6,094 bases of DNA, from NCBI GenBank assembly GCA_022571175.1, contig JACZYI010000117.1:1-6094 (forward strand). The letters are read 5' to 3'. The position numbers and the translations under genes were made by a program. The notes under the pieces were generated by a model. That model saw nothing but the letters and a program-made list of their open reading frames with translations, was not told where the DNA came from and did not search any database. The stretch comes from Pseudomonadota bacterium (GTDB lineage: Bacteria; Pseudomonadota; Alphaproteobacteria; Sphingomonadales; SMXR01). Positions 1-5,198 of this stretch are shown piece after piece; the first letter of the stretch is position 1; the number at the start of each line of letters is the position of its first letter.

Positions 1-461
1 ATCTGGCGCTCTGGCTGGCGGCCCGACCCAAAGTGCCATTGGACTCGCCGCTCTATCGTGAAAAACCATTGACCCTGCTGGGCGTGGCCGCCACCGCAGC
101 GCCGGGTGACCTGGCAGCGGCCCGAAACCCCATGACGGACCCTTGCGAACAAGACATGATCAGCCTTTTGATGGGCGGTGCGCCCGATCAAGTGCCCGGG
201 CGCTATCAGCAGGGTTCGCCGGTAGAACTCCTGCCCCTGGGAGTTCCGCAATTATTGATCACCGGCCAGCACGACCCCGTTGTCCCTGTCCGCCTGGGTG
301 ATGATTATGTGGCACGCGCCACCGCCGCAGGCGATAGAGCCGAACATCGGGTGGTTGAAGAAGCGGCTCATCATGAGTGCAACTTGCCGGGATCGGTTAT
401 CTGGCCATATCTGCTTGCTAATATTCAAGGCCTGTTCTCCCCACAAAAATCCAGAGAATAG
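1..461 (+). CDS. alpha/beta hydrolase, C-terminal fragment (5' end outside window)
   Basis: The reading frame is open from the window's left edge (first full codon at position 3) to the TAG ending at 461. The fragment starts with LALWLAARPK, which resembles the helix that follows the nucleophile elbow (G-x-S-x-G-G-H-L-A-L) of alpha/beta hydrolases, so the catalytic Ser is probably just upstream. Two further triad positions are visible: the acid in ITGQHDPVVP (Asp codon at 273-275) and the His in EEAAHHE (His codons at 369-374). Both sit in the usual order and spacing for the C-terminal third of a prolyl-oligopeptidase-like or kynurenine-formamidase-like hydrolase. The substrate cannot be deduced from this fragment. 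There is no signal peptide in view because the N-terminus is missing. A GTG at 33 is an internal codon, not a credible start. The gene ends 74 nt before the probable start of the Ada-AlkA gene and may be in its own unit. Confidence 0.82.
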   Translation, partial: LALWLAARPKVPLDSPLYREKPLTLLGVAATAAPGDLAAARNPMTDPCEQDMISLLMGGAPDQVPGRYQQGSPVELLPLGVPQLLITGQHDPVVPVRLGDDYVARATAAGDRAEHRVVEEAAHHECNLPGSVIWPYLLANIQGLFSPQKSRE

Positions 462-522
462 CGCCTGCGGCAGTCCCCGGATAAATGTCCGAAAATGGCC
501 AGACTCCATTACCCGTTCCAGC

Positions 523-528
523 TATAGT
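523..528 (+). promoter_or_regulatory. candidate -10 element (TATAGT) for a leaderless ada-alkA transcript
   Basis: TATAGT lies at 523-528. Transcription starting about 7-8 nt downstream of it would begin at or next to the A of the ATG at 536. That ATG has no Shine-Dalgarno-like purine run before it. Together these suggest a leaderless mRNA. I do not see a good -35 hexamer at the expected distance, which would fit a promoter that depends on an activator such as Ada itself. This is inference from spacing only. Confidence 0.28.
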
Positions 529-535
529 TCTGCCC

Positions 536-1561
536 ATGCAATGGACAGATACAGAATGCTTTGACGCCATCATCAGTCGGGACCGTCGTTTCGATGGAAA
601 GTTTTTTACCTGCGTCAAAACCACAGGCATCTATTGTCGGCCCATCTGTCCCGCTAACAAACCCCTGAAGAAGAACTGCATTTTTGTTGCCAGCGCCGCC
701 GCTGCCGAAAATTCGGGCTTTCGCCCCTGCTTCCGCTGCCGACCGGAAAGCGCCCCCGGCTCACCCGCCTGGATAGGTACACGCTCTACGGTCTCCCGGG
801 CGCTCAGGCTGTTGGCTTCCAGCGGAGGCCAGATTAATGGCTTGCCCGATTTTGCCGCACGCCTCGGCATCGGCGACCGTCATCTACGACGGTTGTTTCA
901 GCAACAATTGGGTGCCAGCCCCAAGACGGTCCTTCAAACCGAACGCTTCCGTATTGCCAGGCTGATGCTGGCGGAAACATCAAGGCCCATGGCCGAGATC
1001 GCCTATGCAGCAGGATTTCAGAGCGTTCGTCGTTTCAATGATGCCACCAAGAAGGCCTTTGGCATGTCACCAACAGCCTTTCGCCGGAAGGTTCAGAAAC
1101 GGTGCGGAGGCCAGACAACGTCCGCTCTCAAACTTACGCTCAGCTACCGTCCGCCCTATGGCTGGGATGAAATGTTATCATTTCTGGAATACCGGGCGTT
1201 AAGCGGTGTGGAAATGGTCACGGCCCGGGGCTATGCGCGCACCATCCGGGTCAACGGATCCTCGGGCATTCTCCAGGTCCACCCCATCAGAAAAGAATAC
1301 AAGGTTGAGGCCATCTTCCATCTGGACAAACCGGCTGGCCTGCTGGAATCGGTGCAGAAGATTCACGATCTTTTTGATCTTGAAGCTTCTCCCGATGAAA
1401 TTTCGGCTGTGCTGAGGAGAGATTCTTTTATGGCGTCGATAATCAAAGGCAAGCCGGGCCTGCGCATTCCGGGCTGTTGGGATATCTTCGGTTCGTGCCG
1501 TGGTTGGCCAGCAAATCAGTGTCCGGGGTGCCACCACAATTCTGGACCGTCTGGTGGCTAA
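536..1561 (+). CDS. alkA: Ada-AlkA fusion, 5' part: Ada zinc domain + AraC HTH + AlkA N-domain (frameshifted at ~1490)
   Basis: This is the front part of a methylphosphotriester-sensing activator fused to a 3-methyladenine glycosylase. From the ATG at 536, the Ada Cys4 zinc domain covers about residues 5-70. Its cysteines at 34, 38, 65 and 68 (in KTTGIYCRPIC and FRPCFRC) have the same 4/27/3 spacing as Cys38/42/69/72 of E. coli Ada, where the first Cys accepts the methyl group. An AraC-type helix-turn-helix spans about 95-185 (LGIGDRHLRRLF; EIAYAAGFQSVRRFN). The AlkA N-terminal domain runs from about 200 (LTLSYRPPYGW to HDLFDLEASPDEI). The frame reads correctly to GCWDIF (codon ending 1489), then continues out of frame to a TAA at 1561. 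The HhH-GPD domain follows in another frame. I chose 536 over the in-frame ATG at 485 because homologues begin just before the SRDRRFDGKFF segment; 485 would add 17 unconserved residues. The sensor/activator half may still fold and bind DNA. Confidence 0.85.
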   Translation: MQWTDTECFDAIISRDRRFDGKFFTCVKTTGIYCRPICPANKPLKKNCIFVASAAAAENSGFRPCFRCRPESAPGSPAWIGTRSTVSRALRLLASSGGQINGLPDFAARLGIGDRHLRRLFQQQLGASPKTVLQTERFRIARLMLAETSRPMAEIAYAAGFQSVRRFNDATKKAFGMSPTAFRRKVQKRCGGQTTSALKLTLSYRPPYGWDEMLSFLEYRALSGVEMVTARGYARTIRVNGSSGILQVHPIRKEYKVEAIFHLDKPAGLLESVQKIHDLFDLEASPDEISAVLRRDSFMASIIKGKPGLRIPGCWDIFGSCRGWPANQCPGCHHNSGPSGG

Positions 1562-2015
1562 ATTCGGAGAACCACTTAGCGACAGTCTTGCCAGCACCCT
1601 GCCACCCTTGAGGCAGCTGTTTCCCACTCCGAAGGCTTTGAAAAACGCGGATTTATCGGACCTGGGGCTGACCACGCGCCGTGTGGAAATTTTGCAGGAA
1701 CTCGGGGCTTCTTTTGCCAGAAACCCGCTATTTGTGCACCCGGCCATGCCCTTCAAACAATCACTGGAGCGGCTTTTGGCCATCCGGGGTATTGGTCCCT
1801 GGACTGCGGAATATATTGCCCTTCGGGCGCTCCGGCACCCGGATGCCTTTCCGGCATCAGATTTAGGATTGTTGAAAGCCGCCGCCACCCGCGACCCGAA
1901 AGAGCTCGAGAAAAGATCACAAAAGTGGCGGCCCTGGCGTGGCTATGCCGCTCTCTATCTCTGGCATGCACCCCGGGGGGAAACGAAAAAGGATTGTAAT
2001 TATGACGAAAAATAA
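1491..2015 (+). pseudogene. alkA: Ada-AlkA fusion, 3' part: HhH-GPD 3-methyladenine DNA glycosylase domain, separated by frameshift
   Basis: This is the catalytic half of AlkA (DNA-3-methyladenine glycosylase II), in a different frame from the upstream part. It resumes at VRAVVGQQISV (codon at 1491) and contains the helix-hairpin-helix LLAIRGIGPWTAEYIALRAL (about 1773-1832). The HhH-GPD catalytic Asp follows in AFPASDLGL (codon 1860-1862), and the family C-terminal motif WRPWRGYAALYLW is present, so nothing else appears lost. An unframeshifted protein would be about 495 residues (318 upstream + 3 missing + 174 here). This agrees with Ada-AlkA fusions such as that of Mycobacterium tuberculosis. 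The open frame can start at a GTG at 1500, but that would begin inside the conserved VVGQQIS helix and lack the N-domain, so an independent functional protein is unlikely. The stop overlaps the next gene by 14 nt. An ORF caller would probably report it as 1500-2015. Confidence 0.82.
1989..1993 (+). promoter_or_regulatory. ribosome binding site that fixes the ogt start at 2002
   Basis: AAGGA at 1989-1993 is followed by 8 nt and then the ATG at 2002. It favours this start over the in-frame ATG at 1939, which would add 21 residues lying over the conserved end of the AlkA domain. The site lies inside the end of the alkA frame, as expected for translational coupling. Confidence 0.6.
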
Positions 2016-2511
2016 AAGTCTGAACATGGAGACCATGCCCTCCCCGGTTGGGGAGCTGACCATTGTCTGGGACGATGACGAGCTCTATGCGCTGGAATTC
2101 GGCGATGATATCCCGCGCCTCCAGAGATATCTTGGCCGACATGGATTGATGGGTGTGGCCCCGCCCAAGGCCACCGCAAACCCCGTTCGGAGCAAGCTTG
2201 AGAAATATTTTGATGGTGAGCTGCAAGCCCTGGAGGGACTGCCCGTTATGTGCTTCGGCACAGATTTTTCCAGGAGTGTCTGGCGTGAGCTGAGACAAAT
2301 TCCAGCGGGGGAGACCCGCAGTTATGGTGAGATTGCCCGCAACCTCGGACGCCCGACCGCGTGCCGTGCCGTCGGGGCCGCCAACGGGCGAAACCCCATT
2401 GCCATCGTCGTCCCCTGCCACCGGGTGATTGGACAAGATGGAACCTTGACTGGCTACGCCGGAGGGCTTGAGCGCAAGCAGTGGCTTCTTAAACATGAAG
2501 GGGCAATTTAA
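2002..2511 (+). CDS. ogt: methylated-DNA--[protein]-cysteine S-methyltransferase (O6-alkylguanine repair)
   Basis: This cytoplasmic suicide enzyme transfers the alkyl group from O6-alkylguanine (and O4-alkylthymine) in DNA to its own cysteine. The 169-residue product has the family's usual two-part form. The N-terminal domain covers about residues 1-85 (MPSPVGELTIVWDDDELYAL). The C-terminal catalytic domain has the helix-turn-helix SYGEIARNLG (about 107-116), the DNA-penetrating Arg in CRAVGAANGRNP (Arg122) and the active-site IVVPCHRVIG with Cys139. The closing segment GYAGGLERKQWLLKHE is also typical. The AAGGA motif 8 nt upstream supports this start. It overlaps the 3' end of the alkA frame by 14 nt, so the two were probably co-transcribed and translationally coupled. 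The Ada-AlkA protein has no methyltransferase domain of its own, so this gene supplies that missing activity, as in the Mycobacterium tuberculosis alkA-ogt pair. No defect is visible. Alternative symbols in use are ada, adaB or mgt. Confidence 0.95.
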   Translation: MTKNKSLNMETMPSPVGELTIVWDDDELYALEFGDDIPRLQRYLGRHGLMGVAPPKATANPVRSKLEKYFDGELQALEGLPVMCFGTDFSRSVWRELRQIPAGETRSYGEIARNLGRPTACRAVGAANGRNPIAIVVPCHRVIGQDGTLTGYAGGLERKQWLLKHEGAI

Positions 2512-2600
2512 TCAGTTTCAAAAACCGAGCTTGCCATGACTTTTGGCTCAAAGACTGCTAGATCAGTGGCTGGATTTGATCGATTATTTTTGGGACAATT

Positions 2601-4145
2601 ATGTCTTCTTGGGACGGATATGTGGCGGATATTCCCTATGTCTCGGAATATTATGCGAACCTGTCTCCCCACAAACTGAATCTTGCCTGCCTCATTCATG
2701 GCATCAATCCGCCAAGCTTCGGTATGGGTTCCGCCTATCTGGAACTCGGATGTGGTTTTGGAATTACGCTGCTCGCCTTGGCAGCCGCTAATCCTGAAGC
2801 CCAGTTCGTGGGCGTCGATTATCTGGGCGAGCATATCCAAAAAGCCAAACGCCTGGCTTCGGTGGCCCAGCTTAAGAATATAAAATTCTTAAAAGCCGAG
2901 TTTGGCGATCTGGCGATGGGCAAACCCGGTCTGGGCGGGCCCTATAGTTACATTGTTGCGCATGGTGTCTACACCTGGATCAGCAGGCGCAAACGGATAG
3001 ATATTCAAAATATCCTCAAAAAATATCTGGCCAAAAACGGGCTTCTGTTTTTGGGCTATAATGCATTGCCCGGTTGGACAAATATCCTTCCGGCCCAGCA
3101 TTTACTCCGGGAACTGAGCAAGACAAGCGGCGTAGCAGGCAGCGAGGGGGTGTCCGACGCCATCTCGCGCATGAAAGCCATGATCAGCGCCGGGGCCAAA
3201 AATCTTGAACCCATGCAGAATATGGCAAACCTGATGGTGCCGGATGATGATTTGAGCCTTCCCTATATTGTCCATGAATATTTGCACGATGGCTGGGAGC
3301 CAATGTATCTGCAGGATGTAGCGAGGGATATGAAGAAGGTGGGTCTTAATTTTGTTGGCCCAGTCAACCTTCTCTCGTCTTTGCCATTTTTGATATATAC
3401 CGAGGACCAGCGCAGTCTTATGGATTCCTTTGAAGAACCCTTGCAACGGGAACAGATGGGTGATTATTTTCGCCCGACATTTTTGCGTGAGGATATTTTT
3501 ATTCGCGGTGGAGAAAAGCTGGATCAGGGCAAAAGTGAGGAGATGCTGGCAAAACTGATGTTTGCCGGCACCGGTCGGGAAAGCCTGAAGATCGGCAAAA
3601 ATGAGGGAACATTCACCGCCACGCTGGATGAAAATATCTATCGGCCCATGCTGGAAGCCCTTAAGGAAGGTCCGAGGACCGCGCAATTTTTAATGACGCT
3701 GTCACAGTCGAAAAAGAGGCAAATATCACTTTCTGAAATAGTCTCGATTCTACTGGGTGTGCGGCTGGCCGTTCATTTACCTCAACCCGGGCTAAATTGT
3801 CCTCGCTCCGCCTTCAAATTGACCGGGGCCTTGCTTGAAGACCTGATTGCGCAAAAGCTCAAGACCACGGCCCTTATAATTACCCCGAAGCGGGGGGATG
3901 CCATGTCGGTAGATTTGTTCGAATTGGCTGTCTATATGGCCATTTGCAAGAGGCTCAAGCCCGGCGATAGAGAATTTGTCGAGCAGGTCTGGAGCCCCTT
4001 TTTTCGCGCTGGCCAGGCGTTGGTGGAGGATGGAAAAATCATCAAGGATGAAGCCACCAAGTCTGAATTGCTCACTTCCAAAGCGATCAAGCTCTTGCAG
4101 CAAGCTATGCCAAAATGGAAAGCTTTTGGTGCCCTACCCGATTAA
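2601..4145 (+). CDS. class I SAM-dependent methyltransferase with regulatory domain (PKMT-like, 514 aa)
   Basis: This is a predicted cytoplasmic methyltransferase; the substrate is not known. The N-terminal Rossmann domain covers about residues 1-165. Motif I is YLELGCGFG (46-54), the acidic residue that would contact the SAM ribose is Asp73 in VGVDY, HGVYTWI lies at 121-127 and YNALPGW at 153-159. A helical middle segment (about 170-290, with MVPDDDLSLPYIVHEYL and WEPMYLQDVARDM) matches the 'methyltransferase regulatory domain' family. A C-terminal region of about 200 residues has winged-helix-like character. Total length and domain order resemble the rickettsial protein-lysine methyltransferases PKMT1/PKMT2, which modify outer-membrane proteins; that parallel is inference from architecture. 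The start fits the family's W-x-x-GYVxDIPY opening. GGGA at 2592-2595 is a weak ribosome site 5 nt upstream. The 89-nt gap after ogt, with no strong promoter visible, leaves open whether it is co-transcribed. No signal peptide or membrane segment is seen. Confidence 0.83.
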   Translation: MSSWDGYVADIPYVSEYYANLSPHKLNLACLIHGINPPSFGMGSAYLELGCGFGITLLALAAANPEAQFVGVDYLGEHIQKAKRLASVAQLKNIKFLKAEFGDLAMGKPGLGGPYSYIVAHGVYTWISRRKRIDIQNILKKYLAKNGLLFLGYNALPGWTNILPAQHLLRELSKTSGVAGSEGVSDAISRMKAMISAGAKNLEPMQNMANLMVPDDDLSLPYIVHEYLHDGWEPMYLQDVARDMKKVGLNFVGPVNLLSSLPFLIYTEDQRSLMDSFEEPLQREQMGDYFRPTFLREDIFIRGGEKLDQGKSEEMLAKLMFAGTGRESLKIGKNEGTFTATLDENIYRPMLEALKEGPRTAQFLMTLSQSKKRQISLSEIVSILLGVRLAVHLPQPGLNCPRSAFKLTGALLEDLIAQKLKTTALIITPKRGDAMSVDLFELAVYMAICKRLKPGDREFVEQVWSPFFRAGQALVEDGKIIKDEATKSELLTSKAIKLLQQAMPKWKAFGALPD

Positions 4146-4151
4146 CGCTCC

Positions 4152-5045
4152 TTATTTACCTTCGAATGCTTTGATCTCTGCTGCCATCCCGGCAGCCAGG
4201 TCATTGGGAATCGGGATGGTCAAATGATATTGCGCAATTTTCCAGGCATCATCTTCCCGCACCAAAACACCGGTGCCGCGCGTGGTGCCGTAATTCTCGT
4301 TCCATAATATTTCGTGGAACCAAGCCATGTTGCTGTGGGGGCCCAGATCAATTTGCCTGTCCCTGACCTGATAGGTCCAACCCACACCGGTATCAAACCG
4401 GGCCATGGCATAGTCCCTGAATTCGGCGATCGGCCAGAATTCTGAAATATCGGTGCCGATGAAACTGCTGTCCTCGGTAAAAAGCGAAAAATAAGCATCA
4501 CCATCAGCCACAGATGCGGCCAGATGCAGGGTATCCAGCACCGCACCAATAGCCGCTTTCTCAGCTTCAGGCCCCGCCGCCTGGGCATGAAAAGCCTGCA
4601 ACAGCGGCGGAAACATTTGATTGGGAATGGGAATGCCCATATGGAGCTGCGCGATTTGCCAACGGCCATCGCGCTTGATCATGGTGCCGGTGGGCCGCAG
4701 GATATAGTCCGAGCGGACATAATGAACAATTTCCTTGAACCAGGCGGCTCGGCCATCATCAGAAACGCCGATCGCGCGCTCATTAATCTCGAATGTCCAG
4801 CCGCCCTTGGTAGCAAACCTTTCACCCAGATCGCGCCGCAAATCCTCCACCGTCCAGGCCTCACTGGCGTCAGTGCCAAGGAAAATGCCTTCAGCGGCAA
4901 ATGCGTTGAGAAATTTTTCCAGATCCCCTTCCCGCTCGGCTTTATGCAGCGCATCAAGTGCTGCAGCCACATCAGCCTCATCATCGGCAAAGGCTGGGGG
5001 CGAAAATAATACGATCAGTAGAATCAACATTCCGGTCAGGCGCAT
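4152..5045 (-). CDS. exported protein with two tandem NTF2/SnoaL-like domains
   Basis: The 297-residue protein starts with a Sec signal peptide: MRLTG, a hydrophobic stretch (about 6-15) and a likely cleavage after AFA (residue 20). The mature protein is therefore probably periplasmic or secreted. It consists of two copies of an NTF2-like (SnoaL_3-type) alpha+beta cone domain, at about 22-145 and 160-290. GTDASEAW (57-64) recurs as GTDISEFW (197-204), AWFKEI (101-106) as AWFHEI (241-246), and QLHMGIPIPN as QYHLTIPIPN, all about 140 residues apart. NTF2-like folds commonly dimerise, so the tandem copies may form an intramolecular pseudo-dimer. Ligand and activity are unknown; the family includes both enzymes and binding proteins. 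The start at 5045 was preferred to an in-frame ATG at 5099 because it has a strong GGAGG and directly precedes the signal peptide. The stop lies 6 nt from the stop of the convergent methyltransferase gene. Confidence 0.85.
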   Translation of the reverse strand: MRLTGMLILLIVLFSPPAFADDEADVAAALDALHKAEREGDLEKFLNAFAAEGIFLGTDASEAWTVEDLRRDLGERFATKGGWTFEINERAIGVSDDGRAAWFKEIVHYVRSDYILRPTGTMIKRDGRWQIAQLHMGIPIPNQMFPPLLQAFHAQAAGPEAEKAAIGAVLDTLHLAASVADGDAYFSLFTEDSSFIGTDISEFWPIAEFRDYAMARFDTGVGWTYQVRDRQIDLGPHSNMAWFHEILWNENYGTTRGTGVLVREDDAWKIAQYHLTIPIPNDLAAGMAAEIKAFEGK

Positions 5046-5052
5046 GGTGGTG

Positions 5053-5058
5053 TCCTCC
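5053..5058 (-). promoter_or_regulatory. strong ribosome binding site for the NTF2-like gene
   Basis: TCCTCC on the + strand reads GGAGGA on the coding strand, 7 nt before the ATG at 5045-5043. It decides the start in favour of the signal-peptide methionine over the upstream in-frame ATG at 5099. Confidence 0.7.
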
Positions 5059-5110
5059 AAGGTATGAGGGCAAACATTAGAACCGCGGTTGCCATTCATT
5101 CAAGCAATTC

Positions 5111-5174
5111 CCTAAAGAAAACAGTCTCATTTTGAATAGCAATGACTCCTGATAATCTTTAGGCTGTTTTTTTT
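5111..5174 (+). other. stem-loop followed by T8 in the divergent intergenic region (terminator- or attenuator-like)
   Basis: CCTAAAGA (5111-5118) is an exact inverted repeat of TCTTTAGG (5156-5163). Nested within it, AGTC and ATT (5123-5126, 5129-5131) can pair with AATGACT (5141-5147). The outer arm is followed by CTG and then eight T residues (5167-5174). As RNA on the + strand this looks like a weak intrinsic terminator. No + strand gene ends upstream, and it lies only 24 nt before the metallopeptidase ATG, so a leader attenuator, a block on antisense readthrough from opposite the NTF2 gene, or a protein-binding palindrome are all possible. The stem is AT-rich, so folding strength is uncertain. 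The rest of the 5046-5198 gap shows no promoter I can defend. Confidence 0.35.
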
Positions 5175-5185
5175 GGGTAAATTAC

Positions 5186-5190
5186 AAGGA
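5186..5190 (+). promoter_or_regulatory. ribosome binding site for the M1 metallopeptidase gene
   Basis: AAGGA at 5186-5190 lies 8 nt before the ATG at 5199 and supports that start, which directly opens a signal-peptide-like sequence. Confidence 0.6.
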
Positions 5191-5198
5191 TAGAGCCA

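Noticed and set aside
454..470. Possible Ada box (AATAGCGCC) upstream of the Ada-AlkA gene
   Set aside because: It is only loosely similar to the E. coli Ada box (AAAGCGCA) and has no correctly spaced promoter behind it. The match is too short to claim.
1485..1505. Programmed ribosomal frameshifting as an explanation for the split alkA
   Set aside because: I see no X-XXY-YYZ slippery heptamer at the junction, and a simple shift would still leave about three conserved residues missing. A deletion explains both facts.
1753..2496. Long open frame on the minus strand (about 247 codons)
   Set aside because: It lies wholly opposite the AlkA C-terminal domain and the clearly recognisable ogt gene. 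Its translation shows no family motif and its start has no ribosome site.
2561..2590. Inverted repeat GATCA/TGATC followed by a T-run, between ogt and the methyltransferase gene
   Set aside because: The stem is only 5 bp with an 11-nt loop and low GC, and the T-run is not directly adjacent. It is not a convincing terminator.
4524..5009. 161-codon open frame on the plus strand
   Set aside because: It is antisense to the NTF2-like gene, which has a signal peptide, a strong ribosome site and an internal protein duplication. The plus-strand translation looks like a shadow.
5128..5158. Possible -10 GATAAT (5151-5156) with -35 TTGAAT (5132-5137) upstream of the metallopeptidase
   Set aside because: The spacer would be only 13 bp, too short for a sigma-70-type promoter. 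No better pairing was found.
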